Origin: JAYEIA01 sp964472505
GTDB lineage: Bacteria; Bacteroidota; Bacteroidia; Bacteroidales; JAADGE01
Reading direction: 5' to 3'
DNA: 64,000 nt
Assembly (NCBI GenBank): GCA_964472505.1
Contig: CAYYQW010000010.1
Coordinates: forward strand, 15,000-78,999
Shown here: positions 53,842 through 63,300 of the stretch, piece after piece
How positions within the stretch are numbered: position 1 is the first letter of the stretch
How the letters are laid out: each line of letters begins with the position of its first letter
Program-made: the position numbers and the translations under genes
Notes under the pieces: generated by a model
The model's database searches: none
What the model was told of the DNA's origin: nothing
The model's input: the letters and a program-made list of their open reading frames with translations, nothing else

Positions 53842-55584
53842 TTATTTCTGAGACTCAATCATTTTAAATTTATCGCCGGTTTCATTTATCAATTTTTGGT
53901 ACCATTCTTCACCGTAACCGGGAAATTCGGGATCAAAAGGAATGCTTTGTCCGTTTCCGTTATCCAAGATTTTCATGTCTTCGGTCTTTTTCATATTTCC
54001 GTCCATGTATTTCATAAACAGGTATTGAAAAAACACTTTCCAGTCCTCGACCAAATCGTCTCCGGCATTAACTGAATATTCGGTTAATTTTTGAATGCCT
54101 ACTTGTGAATTTAACTCAAAAATCGGTAACAACTTCTTTTCCAACTCAAGGGTTTCTTTTCTGAAATTTTCTTCAAAAGCTTGCTGATACGCCTTTACTT
54201 CGGGGTAAATCAAATTATAACGCGTATAGCTCCAGTTATTCACCAAATTAAAAGCCCAAAAAGCCGATTTATCCGACCATTCAATAAAAGAGCCGGAAGA
54301 TTGCTTGAAGGATTCGGGAATATCAGTAATTCCGCAATACATTGGCGTATAGACCGTTCCGCGTGTATCGTCCACGCCAAACCAAAAAATATTTCCCAGT
54401 TGGCGGGGCATATCCGGGCGGCTTTGTGCTACAAATGAATAACCGGTTTGCTGCGTGGCAATGGCGCGTTCGTTGCAATATCTCTCACCGTCCACCTCAA
54501 AAGTCAGCGGCCGCCAGCGATAAGGCAAATCAAAAGGACCGGCACCCATATCTTGTGTCATATCTAAAGCTGTTCCCTGAAAATAATCACGCATGGCCTC
54601 TTTTACATCAGCAAGGCTGACTTTTTCATCCGGTTTTACCCAAAGCGGTAATCGGTTGGTGGGAAACTTATGGGGATTGGCTCGTCCGTCCGGGAATTTG
54701 TCTTCAAATAAAATTTTTCCGGTGGCATATTCCGTAAATCGTTCGTTGTTACGAATTTCAGAAGAAACTCTTCGGAAAAATGACCATACGCGTGCATCGC
54801 AAAATCGCACTCCGCCAAAATCCAAAGGCGCATAGACATCCGAAAAACTAAAATCTTCATCTTTTCCTTCATAAACGCCTATTTTCTTGGCAAAAGAAAT
54901 AACATCGGGGGAGTTAAAAGTAATCTGCTTAGAATTATCCCATTTATTTCTTTTTTGATAATCAAAAGTAGTGATTCTCGCCTGGTTGGCATGGCCGCTC
55001 ACGTATCCGTCGGGTACGCGACGCGCAACCCAAACGGCGCCTTTCTCGTGCTCGCCTTTGCCTATCATCTCCATAATCCAAACTTCATTGGGATCGGAAA
55101 TACTAAATGACTCACCGCTTGTGAGATAGCCGTACTCTTGTACCAAATCGTTAATGACTTTTATGGCTTCGCGAGCAGTTTTGGAACGCTGCAAAGCCAA
55201 CTTCATCAGTGAGCCGTAATCCAATATGGCATCTTTTTGTTCGTACAGTTCTTTAAGACCGCCAAAAGTGGTTTCGCCAATAGCAACACCATATTCATTT
55301 GACATTCCGATTACGGAATAGGTTTGGCGTACCTGCGGAATTTGTCCGAGATATTTGCCGTGCTCATAGTGATAAATATCGGTCATGGCTCCTTCCGGAT
55401 ATACCATGGCCGGATAATGGAAAAGATATCCGTAGCGCCGATGCGAGTCGGCAGCATAAGTTATCATATTGGAACCGTCGGTGCTCGCTCCGTTTGTTAC
55501 CATAAGGTTGGTGCAGGCATAAAGCGCATCATAAGACATGCTCAAAAAAAACACAAGTGAGAGAAAGAAAATCTTTAGCTTCAT
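53842..55584 (-). CDS. C69-family dipeptidase
   Basis: A 580-residue exported peptidase of the PepD/C69 (Ntn-hydrolase) family. The first 23 residues form a signal/pro-sequence ending before Cys24 (ACTNLMVTNGASTDGS), the predicted N-terminal nucleophile after cleavage. YAADSHRRYG, GVAIGETTFGG, WIMEMIGKGEHEKGAVWVARRVPDG-type blocks (shown in part) are typical. It probably acts on dipeptides in the periplasm. It is a stand-alone gene. Confidence 0.92.
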   Translation of the reverse strand: MKLKIFFLSLVFFLSMSYDALYACTNLMVTNGASTDGSNMITYAADSHRRYGYLFHYPAMVYPEGAMTDIYHYEHGKYLGQIPQVRQTYSVIGMSNEYGVAIGETTFGGLKELYEQKDAILDYGSLMKLALQRSKTAREAIKVINDLVQEYGYLTSGESFSISDPNEVWIMEMIGKGEHEKGAVWVARRVPDGYVSGHANQARITTFDYQKRNKWDNSKQITFNSPDVISFAKKIGVYEGKDEDFSFSDVYAPLDFGGVRFCDARVWSFFRRVSSEIRNNERFTEYATGKILFEDKFPDGRANPHKFPTNRLPLWVKPDEKVSLADVKEAMRDYFQGTALDMTQDMGAGPFDLPYRWRPLTFEVDGERYCNERAIATQQTGYSFVAQSRPDMPRQLGNIFWFGVDDTRGTVYTPMYCGITDIPESFKQSSGSFIEWSDKSAFWAFNLVNNWSYTRYNLIYPEVKAYQQAFEENFRKETLELEKKLLPIFELNSQVGIQKLTEYSVNAGDDLVEDWKVFFQYLFMKYMDGNMKKTEDMKILDNGNGQSIPFDPEFPGYGEEWYQKLINETGDKFKMIESQK

Positions 55585-55910
55585 AGAATATCGTTTTAAA
55601 AAGACAAATAAGTATTTATTTATAGTTAAGCAAATTAAGTCAGACTTTGGCTTTATTGCAAAGTTTTTGTATTTTTTAATTGAAATTTCGCTGCGAAATT
55701 GGCTTTATGGGTGTTTTAATCAGATAACAGATGTCAGATGTCAGTATTCAGACCTTTCAAATTGTCCGCCCTGACATTTGAGCGTATCCAAAGATCAGCC
55801 CGGAAGCAGACGAAATATCGACAGTTCATAGAAATATAAAATGTAGGTATAAGACAATTTTTCAATTGGGTTGCATGATTCCTTTTGGATGAAATCTTGA
55901 CGAAAATAGA
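55585..55910. other. Non-coding gap
   Basis: No gene or strong hairpin is seen. A segment at 55850-55879 (TAAGACAATTTTTCAATTGG onward) resembles 6066-6094 with a few mismatches, suggesting an old dispersed repeat. Confidence 0.4.
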
Positions 55911-56366
55911 TTAATTCTCCCTAAGCACATACTCATCGTATTCTAACTCAAAGCGCAGCTTGTGTTTGGATTCTTCAACGGCCAATGCATGAAATATATC
56001 TTTAAGTTTATCGGTGGGCGCTTTTTCCGATAACTTGATGTATAGTTTGAAAGCAGCTTTCTCGCGCTTCATGGCCAGCACCAGCGCATCTTCATAACTC
56101 ATGTCCGGTTTGGCTTCGGTGCTGACTAAGTAATCGGCAATTTTTAAAGTTTGCACGGTTTCGGAAGGCATATCAAATTCGCCGTCTTCTTTAATTTTAT
56201 TTAATCGGGCTTTGTGTGAAATTTCTTCGCGGGCAAATTGCTCAAAAATTGCTTTCATATCTTCCGTTCGGGCATTTTCGGCCAGCCGGGTATAAAAATC
56301 TACGGCTTTTTGCTCATTATCCATGGCAAAATCCAGAATGTCGTTTATGTCTTTAAATGTATCCAT
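55911..56366 (-). CDS. Rubrerythrin-like ferritin-fold protein
   Basis: A 151-residue diiron four-helix protein. The Glu/His ligand motifs are in NEQKAVDFYTRLAE, FAREEISHKARL, MKREKAAFKLYIKL and AVEESKHKLRFE, so two ExxH-type pairs are intact. It lacks the C-terminal rubredoxin domain of classical rubrerythrin. Likely roles are peroxide reduction or iron handling in anaerobes. It is separated by 35 bp from the upstream NmrA-like gene, and the two may be co-transcribed. Confidence 0.87.
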   Translation of the reverse strand: MDTFKDINDILDFAMDNEQKAVDFYTRLAENARTEDMKAIFEQFAREEISHKARLNKIKEDGEFDMPSETVQTLKIADYLVSTEAKPDMSYEDALVLAMKREKAAFKLYIKLSEKAPTDKLKDIFHALAVEESKHKLRFELEYDEYVLREN

Positions 56367-56401
56367 TGTATATTATTTTATTGAAAATTAATAAATTGTA
56401 T

Positions 56402-57271
56402 TTATTCAAATTTTTCCTTTTCGCGCTGCACAAATTCCTTTAAACTTGTGGGTTTTTTGTCGGTGAGCATCTCATAAGCATTTGATAGTTTGGGCTGTTT
56501 ACGAAACCGCGGTGAAAAATGCAACATTATCATTACCAATATTTTCCCTTTGGGAATGCCTTCGCTTTTTTTCAAACTGTAAAACTTAAAAGGGTTCACA
56601 CTTTTGTACTCAACGGGCTTGCTGACAAAACTATTAATTATTTCGCTAACCCTATAAAAGCTCTTATTTTCGTTTCCGGTAATTTCAAAAGCCCGGTTTT
56701 TAAAATCTTGGAATTTTTTCGACAAAATTGCACTTGCTTCACCGATATTTTCAATATCTACCAAATTAAATTCAGCTTTTCCGGCCGGCAGTATGATTTT
56801 GCGTTTTGTTTGAATATCAGGAAGAAAAGTGGTTGTGAGATTTTGCATAAAATAGGACGGGCGAACAAAAATATACTCCAAATCAAATTCTTTTATCAGC
56901 TTTTCTATTTTATTGTGCGGTATTATGCGGCTCTTTTCGGCTCCCTGTACCGAAAGAAAAATAATCTCGCGAATTTGTGCATTTGTAAGTGCAATCATCA
57001 GCGGTCTGAAGTATTTTTCAACATCTGCCAAATGCGGCGGCCTCAGCAGAAAAACTCTGTCGATATTTTTAAGTGCTTCTGAAAAAGTATCGGGATTCTC
57101 GAAATCAAAATGCGCGTATTCTAAATCCGGAATATCTGTGAATTTCTTCTTGGCTTTGTCCACATCGCGCACTCCGGCTACCGGCCTGAGAGTTGTTACA
57201 TTTTTGCTCAGGAAAGAAATTACCGATACACCGACATTTCCTGTTGCTCCCGTTATTAAAATTCGCTTCAT
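56402..57271 (-). CDS. NmrA-like NAD(P)-binding protein
   Basis: A 289-residue atypical short-chain dehydrogenase. The dinucleotide motif ITGATGNVGVSVI is at residues 6-18, followed by FLLRPPHLADVEKYF and VRPSYFMQNL, as in NmrA/quinone-oxidoreductase-like proteins. The catalytic YxxxK of true SDRs is not in its usual place, so it could be a redox sensor or an NAD(P)H-dependent reductase. It follows the island scar at 57281. Confidence 0.85.
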   Translation of the reverse strand: MKRILITGATGNVGVSVISFLSKNVTTLRPVAGVRDVDKAKKKFTDIPDLEYAHFDFENPDTFSEALKNIDRVFLLRPPHLADVEKYFRPLMIALTNAQIREIIFLSVQGAEKSRIIPHNKIEKLIKEFDLEYIFVRPSYFMQNLTTTFLPDIQTKRKIILPAGKAEFNLVDIENIGEASAILSKKFQDFKNRAFEITGNENKSFYRVSEIINSFVSKPVEYKSVNPFKFYSLKKSEGIPKGKILVMIMLHFSPRFRKQPKLSNAYEMLTDKKPTSLKEFVQREKEKFE

Positions 57272-57280
57272 TTTTTTGGT

Positions 57281-57376
57281 TTAAAAAATATCTAAAACTC
57301 TTTTATTCAACACATTACACCCAAACTCAAACCGCCGATTGTAATTGTCTTCGGAATTGCTTTGTATAATAATTTT
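57281..57376 (-). pseudogene. Detached 3' end of an oxidoreductase gene (island boundary repeat)
   Basis: Read on the minus strand, this stretch encodes an in-frame tail IIIQSNSEDNYNRRFEFGCN, followed by VLNKRV and a stop, closely matching the C-terminus of the oxidoreductase ending at 60332 (IIMQTKPEDNYNRRFEFGCN). The DNA is about 85 percent identical over 66 bp, with several differences at third codon positions, so it is a diverged allele or paralog rather than a fresh copy. Nothing of that gene remains upstream; it is joined to a P-loop gene fragment. Confidence 0.8.
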
Positions 57377-57462
57377 AACGCAAATTGTGTTTTACCGGAA
57401 CCGGATTCGCCCGCAACGGCAATATGGCAATTATTGTATTTTGCTGTATTAATTGGGTGCAT
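57307..57462 (-). pseudogene. Truncated P-loop ATPase gene
   Basis: A frame beginning MHPINTAKYNN at 57462 carries a clear Walker A segment, HIAVAGESGSGKTQFALKLL, and then ends 17 codons later inside the oxidoreductase tail. The sequence resembles HerA/FtsK- or DndE-like ATPases, but the family cannot be fixed from 30 residues. It starts 10 bp after the stop of the preceding gene, so it was the fourth gene of the island operon. The cut falls at AAAATTATTA, a word also present in the tail, which suggests joining at microhomology. Confidence 0.65.
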
Positions 57463-57472
57463 AATTTATATT

Positions 57473-58429
57473 TTAAACAATATCTTCTTCGTAAATAATG
57501 CTTTGGTTTACGATTTCCGAAACATTCAGTTTATCAAAGAAAGCTGTGTCTTGCAAAAATTCTAAAATTCTTTTTCTGTCAAATATGATTCTGTCTCCCG
57601 TGATATCATCGCTTTGAAAAAATAATGAATCTTTTCGGGATAATGAATAGGGTATATATAAGGTGTGTATGGGTTTTTTGTGATAAAACTGCAAATAGTT
57701 CTCATACCTTTCGGTTTCATTTTGTTTTTTATACCAATCTTTACCGCAACTGCACTGAGCTAATATTGCCAACAAATTGGGAATTTTATCGCCAAAAGGA
57801 ATCCATGATATTAAATCTAATCCTTTTTCCTGAGAGTTTCTTTTTGAAATATTGGACAGTTCTTGTTCGTTGAGTACTATGTTTGTATCTGCGGCAATTT
57901 TTCTGATTTTTTCACTCGCCGTCCCTTCGTAGTCAGACCTTTTGCCGGTTGATTTGACAATGGCATTTTTTGGCATATAATCTTTTAGGCAATAAGATGA
58001 AATAATCTCAAATTCTGTTGTAATTTCCGATTGTAATTCATTGAAATAGTTTAGACTTGATGAAATAAGTAAGCTCAAATAAATTTTATTTTTTTTAGAA
58101 AACTTTGAGTTAATCTTTATGAAATTTCTATTGACTTGAAAAGGATAGTCATCCGAAAATAATTCTTTTCTGTATTCTGCCAGTTCGAAAACCTCTTCAA
58201 TCCACCGTTCATTCGTATCATCCGATTCGGCTTTCGTGTCTTCGGAATTTAATTCTATTCCTTCATCAAAAAGCCTGTCCAAAATATCACTTTTGCTGAT
58301 TTCTGTATTATTAAACAAAGCAATTAATTCAACATAATCGGCATATAAATGAAGATTATGCTTTGCAATATGCGGAATTCCAATTTTGAAATTTAAGAAT
58401 TGCTTTTCAAGTTTTTCTTTAAAAACCAT
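57473..58429 (-). CDS. Putative PD-(D/E)XK-type nuclease of the island
   Basis: A 318-residue protein that I cannot assign to a named family. A region resembling a PD-(D/E)XK core is visible: an acidic helix TEFEIISSYCLKDYMP (about 138-153), D205 in GLDLISWIPFGDK and the strand ILAQCSCGKDW (222-232) giving a Q-x-C-x-x-K pattern. The N-terminal 130 residues are helical and may be a partner or recognition domain. It overlaps the ParB-like gene by 11 bp, so the two are translationally coupled. The nuclease assignment is an inference from motif spacing. Confidence 0.6.
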   Translation of the reverse strand: MVFKEKLEKQFLNFKIGIPHIAKHNLHLYADYVELIALFNNTEISKSDILDRLFDEGIELNSEDTKAESDDTNERWIEEVFELAEYRKELFSDDYPFQVNRNFIKINSKFSKKNKIYLSLLISSSLNYFNELQSEITTEFEIISSYCLKDYMPKNAIVKSTGKRSDYEGTASEKIRKIAADTNIVLNEQELSNISKRNSQEKGLDLISWIPFGDKIPNLLAILAQCSCGKDWYKKQNETERYENYLQFYHKKPIHTLYIPYSLSRKDSLFFQSDDITGDRIIFDRKRILEFLQDTAFFDKLNVSEIVNQSIIYEEDIV

Positions 58430-59501
58430 CTTCTAAATCCTCCATTGTGTTTTTAATTTTTACGGATAATTTTCTGATTGTAAAAAGGTCATCGGCGGCA
58501 TCTACATAGAACGCGCTTACTTTGTGAACTGTTCTGTCTGCCATTTCAAGATGTTTGAGTGATTTTTTTACCGAGTCTCGATAAAGATGATCCGTTTCCT
58601 CGGTTAATTCTAATGCCTCGTATAAAGGAGTACCCTCTTTGAAAGATTTAAAGGCGTGCTCGTGAGCCATAACTTTGTTTAGGGCATTCAGGTCGGAGCT
58701 TTTGCCTTTTAGCCGAGTTTGATTTTGATCATTTTTTTCATAAAACCAATGAATTAACTCTTTTAGATTAGCTTTATTCAGATTTTGGCTTGGCTTTTCA
58801 GAATTAAGATCAATATTCAGAAAATTTGTGATATGCGTTCGGCTTAAACTATCGGATAAATATCCCACATAGAAGGAAGTATCGTCCAAGCCTTTTATTT
58901 TGTAAAATGCTTCATCTTCCACCACTCTATACATTTCATAAGCTATCAGTAAACGTTCCACATAATCCTTTCGGCTTCCTATCATTTTGGCCAGTCCGCG
59001 ACAGGCTTCGTGGAATGGCTTTGATATGAAATAAGAATTTTTCAAGTCATGTAAATACCTTGCTTTTGATGATAAACTCCATGATTTCATTCCGGTTATG
59101 TGCCTAAAACCGATGTATTTTTTTATTTCATTCTTATTGTTAAAAATTAGACAGGGGATTTTATCAGGCCTGTATTTTGCTTCTTCAAAAACTTTTCTTA
59201 CAATATTTTCTTTAACCGAAGCAAGTGTGAAATCTTGCAAAAGTAATAATGCTACAAGTCTCCTGTTTCCTTCCAAAACTTTAAAACCATTTTCATTTTC
59301 AACAACAAGTAATTGTTCGCCGGGGAAAAATCCGTTTTCGCCGATTGATTGCATTATTTCAATTGTGGAAGCTTCAAGTAGCAAAAATTCAATTGTGGAT
59401 TGTATAGAGTCATTATGCAAAGATTTTGGAAGACGCGGATTTGTATTGTCCAATTGCAATTTGTCTAATTCGATATATCTGTAAGTCGGTTCGCTTTTCA
59501 T
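58419..59501 (-). CDS. ParB/sulfiredoxin-fold N-terminal domain protein
   Basis: A 360-residue protein with an N-terminal ParB-like domain: YIELDKLQLDNTNPRLP (8-24), a middle SIGENGFFPGEQLLVVE and the phosphate-binding box KVLEGNRRLVALLLL (74-88). Residues 120-360 are helical and unrecognised. Such domains act as nucleases, CTPase clamps or specificity proteins in plasmid partition and in several restriction-like loci. It lies 4 bp after the HNH gene and overlaps the nuclease-like gene, so it belongs to the same operon. Confidence 0.75.
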   Translation of the reverse strand: MKSEPTYRYIELDKLQLDNTNPRLPKSLHNDSIQSTIEFLLLEASTIEIMQSIGENGFFPGEQLLVVENENGFKVLEGNRRLVALLLLQDFTLASVKENIVRKVFEEAKYRPDKIPCLIFNNKNEIKKYIGFRHITGMKSWSLSSKARYLHDLKNSYFISKPFHEACRGLAKMIGSRKDYVERLLIAYEMYRVVEDEAFYKIKGLDDTSFYVGYLSDSLSRTHITNFLNIDLNSEKPSQNLNKANLKELIHWFYEKNDQNQTRLKGKSSDLNALNKVMAHEHAFKSFKEGTPLYEALELTEETDHLYRDSVKKSLKHLEMADRTVHKVSAFYVDAADDLFTIRKLSVKIKNTMEDLEDGF

Positions 59502-59505
59502 AAAA

Positions 59506-60075
59506 TCATTTTTTAAAAATGTTTTCTCTATGCCATTCTAAGTTGCCTAAACCGGGAAAAAAATTTGAGTTTTTGGCCAGTAGTAATTCTTTATTCAAGA
59601 ACTGAGTAATTGACCATTTGTTTTCTTTTTTAATACCTTCTTTAAATTTAGTTGAAATAATTACTTGATAATTTTGATTAATTGATATTAAGCCCCGGTC
59701 AAAAGCTCTGTGCAGGGTTGGTGTTAATAAAATACCGTTTTTAATCGTATCATCATAAGAATGGCTAAATGGAATAATATGACAGGCATCAACTAAAGAA
59801 ATATTCATTGCTGCACTTATGTACAAACCTGAAATTGCACAAGTATTATTGTATTGAAGGGGAATTTGTCTTTTAAAAATGCTTTTAAATATAGAAATCA
59901 GTTCCGGTGTTATTGGTATTTTATTGCTTGTGATTTTACCTTGCTCAATTGCTGTTATTACACTTAAAATCAATACAGGTTTATGGGGAGAAATACCTTT
60001 CTCTTTGGTCGAATTAACTCTTACATGGGTTAATTCATGTATATAATATTTCAGTATTTTATTTTTTGCCTGCAT
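59506..60075 (-). CDS. HNH endonuclease with a short N-terminal sulfur-binding-like domain
   Basis: A 189-residue endonuclease. The HNH core is clear: CAISGL (79-84), DACHIIPFSHSYDD with H99, NGILLTPTLHRAFDRG with N113 and H122. Before it, ISPHKPVLILSVITAIEQGK (29-47) resembles the HKPLLLL segment that opens the sulfur-binding domains of ScoMcrA-like modification-dependent enzymes, though the domain is shortened. It may cut modified or phosphorothioated DNA; the sequence alone does not prove this. First gene of the island operon. Confidence 0.78.
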   Translation of the reverse strand: MQAKNKILKYYIHELTHVRVNSTKEKGISPHKPVLILSVITAIEQGKITSNKIPITPELISIFKSIFKRQIPLQYNNTCAISGLYISAAMNISLVDACHIIPFSHSYDDTIKNGILLTPTLHRAFDRGLISINQNYQVIISTKFKEGIKKENKWSITQFLNKELLLAKNSNFFPGLGNLEWHRENIFKK

Positions 60076-60161
60076 GCTTTTTTTTAATACAAATACCGGT
60101 CAATTATTTCTTTTTCTATGTATTCAAATTTTCTATTCATTATTCATTTTTTTGCATAAGG

Positions 60162-60192
60162 CAAATATACATATATTTTATTGTTTAAGTGA
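60162..60192 (-). promoter_or_regulatory. Possible promoter of the island operon
   Basis: Minus-strand TATATTTG (60169-60162) matches the Bacteroidetes -7 element about 85 bp before the HNH gene. TTTC at -33 is 21 bp upstream, so the match is partial. The gap 60076-60331 also has a hairpin around GGCCTG/CAGGCC near 60297. Confidence 0.45.
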
Positions 60193-60331
60193 AACAATAG
60201 CTTTGTGCACTTTGATAATATTTTGTTTTGAAGTTTCTTTTTTGCCGAATTAGCTTTGGAACTGTCGTTGATTATAAAATATAAATGCCTCTTCGGCCTG
60301 CCCCAAAGACAGGCCGGGACGCTGTAAGGAG

Positions 60332-63300
60332 TTATATTCTCGTAATCTTATTCACCTTTGCTGCCAAACAGTTACACCCAAACTCAAATCGCCGATTGTA
60401 ATTATCTTCGGGTTTGGTTTGCATAATAATTTTGCTGCCGGCATTTTTGGGCAGAAGTTTGAAAAACTCATCGCGTATCTCGTCGGGCGAGCTGCTTTGT
60501 TTTATTCCCAAACGCTGCATAATTTCGGCATATTGCTCCGTGTTGCTTTTGCCGGATTTTGGCGATAAACCGGCTTCAAAAATTTTCAGCTCTTTTTGGG
60601 TGTTCGTATAACTGCCGCCGGTTTCATAAGGCATGGATGCCGGCAAAATTAAATCGGCTTTCCGGGCAGTTTCTGTCATAAAACAATCCTGAACAACAAC
60701 AAATTCCGGCTTCTCAACCCACGGTGTTATTTCGGCTTTATCTTTGGCGGTTCCTATCGGGTCTTCACCAAAAATGAACAGATTTTTGTGTCGGCCTTCT
60801 TTTATGTTTTCGCATTGGCATTCCGCTTTTTCCGGCAGTTGGTCAATGCCCCAAACATTTTTCAGTTGGCTGATGTATTCCGGATTATCCGGCTTTTGAC
60901 CGGCCAAACCGAACATTGGCTTCATGCCGTTATCAATAAGGCCTTGCGAGTTGTTGCTTTCTTTCAGAGCAATCATGCCCGAAGCGGTTTTTCCGAGTTT
61001 TCCGGTAATCAGGCAAAGGTTTTTAATTTCCAAAGCGGCATTTGACGATAACTGTTTTTCGGAAAATATGATAATTGCATTCATGCTTTCGTTGAATGTT
61101 TCGGCAAATTCGGCCACACATTCTCCGGCGCAGTCATCACAGTCGCAGGCGGCTTTTAACAAGGCATCATAATCGGCTTTCAAAAATTCATTGCGGTAAT
61201 CGTTGAAGTTCGCGGTATGGTCATTCAGAAAATTACAGTTCTGCAATTTATTTTTCAAAATATGATAATTAGCCGCCCTAAAGAAAGCATGATACGATTT
61301 TATGCGATGAATTTTGTCGGCTTTGTAGTCAAAAGCCGTATTTTCTTCGGCAGTGATAAATTCAATCTTGGTTCCGTTGCGATGTTTGGCGTTGAATACC
61401 ATAGCGTTCACCAAACTGTGCTCGTAGTTAAGCTCAGTGCCGACCACCACTATTTTTTTGGCTTGTGCTATTTGTTCAAAAGGCACATTTTTTTCGGAAA
61501 TCTGCATATAGCCCGCCCCGCGTTCCAAATAATGAAATGAATTAACATTATTGGTATGTACGGCGGCTCGCGCCATTTTTTGAATTAAATATTGCTCTTC
61601 ATTAGTCAGGCGTGCACCGGCCATAAACATATTTTCATCGGGTTTGGCGGCTTTCAGGCGTTTTTCAATCCTATCAAAAGCCTGTTCAAAACTGATTTCC
61701 TTAAACTCGCCGTTCTCTTTCAGCATCGGTTTTCTGATGCGTGCGGCATCGTTAAAAATTCGGTATCCGAATTTGGCTTCTTTACTGATGTTACCGGTAA
61801 ATCCGTTGCTGTTTTCGCTGCCTGAAGCATTCATAAAAAACCGCCCTTTATGATGCAAACGAATATCAAAACCTTCGGAAGCAAAGGGGTCAATGGTAGT
61901 GAAACTGTCGGTCTCTATCGGCCCGGGTTTAAAGGGAACATTCTCGGTAATGGCACCGGTAGGACAAGTCGTGATGCACAATCCGCAAGATTCGCAGTTG
62001 GTATCGGTGAGCGATTCGCCCATGGCCGGAGCCACGTAAGTTTTGAATCCGCGCTCAACCAATCCCAAGGCATCAGCACCAACCACTTCGCGGCAAATGC
62101 GAATGCAACGCGAGCAAAGAATACACTTATTATTGTCAATTTCAATCAGCGGATGCGAAAAGTCCACCGTATGCTCTTGGTATTCGCCGGCAAATTTTTG
62201 TTGCTCGGCTTCGTACTCGGTGCCGTATTTTTTCAGGTCGCAGGTATAATATTCCGTGCAACCGCATTCCATACAACGGTTTACTTCATGCATGGCTTGT
62301 TCTTGTGAATAGCCCAGTTCCACTTCGTTAAAATTCACCCGGTCTTCCGCCGGAAGGGTCTTCATTTCTTCGCGAAATTGGTTTTTATACCTTGCGATAT
62401 AATCTTCGGATTCTTGCGTTTTGAAATGGTCTTTTCGGCTGATAAATTCTTTCTTGTCGGGTTTAATTTCTTCGCCGTTCAGATATTGATTGCAGGAACG
62501 TGCGGCTACTTTTGCCTGAGCAATGGCTTCAATCAAGGTAGCGGGGCCGGTTACGCCGTCGCCGGCAGCAAAAATATTGGGCACACCGGTTTGCAGTGTT
62601 TTTTCATCGGCATCAATATCGCCCCAACGGTTAGCTTTTAACTCGCCTTTATCGCTTGCAAGATTTACATCATTCAGGAAATTAATATCGGTTTTCTGGC
62701 CGATGGCTGCAAGGATATAATCCGTTTCCATATCAAATTCAGAACCTTCCATGGGAATGGGTTTTCGCCGGCCGGAAGCATCCGGCTCGCCAAGCTCCAT
62801 TTTTATCAAAGTAACGGATTTTACTTTACCGTCTTCGGTTTTGTTTACCCTTACCGGATTGTGCAGCAGCATATATTCTACGCCTTCCAATTTCGATTCG
62901 TGGATTTCCATGGGATTGGCCGGCATTTCTTTTTCCGTTCGGCGATAAACCACTTTTACATCCGTGCTTCCGCAGCGAATGGCGGTTCGGCAGCAGTCCA
63001 TGGCCGTATTTCCGCCGCCTACAATCATTACTTTTTTGCCGGAAAAATCATAACGTTGGCCGGTTTCTTCCATATTGCGAAGAAAATCAATGCCTGAAAA
63101 AACTCCGTCGGCATCTTCGCCTTCGGCTCTCAGCAAAGTACCGCGCTGCGAACCAATGGTGAGAATAGTGGCATCATATTTTTCATTTAATTCGCGGTAA
63201 GCGAGATTTTCGCCGAGTTTTTTATTATAATGGATGTTTACGCCCAATTCGGTAACATTGTCCACTTCTTTTTGGAGCAAATCGTTGGGCAAACGGTATT

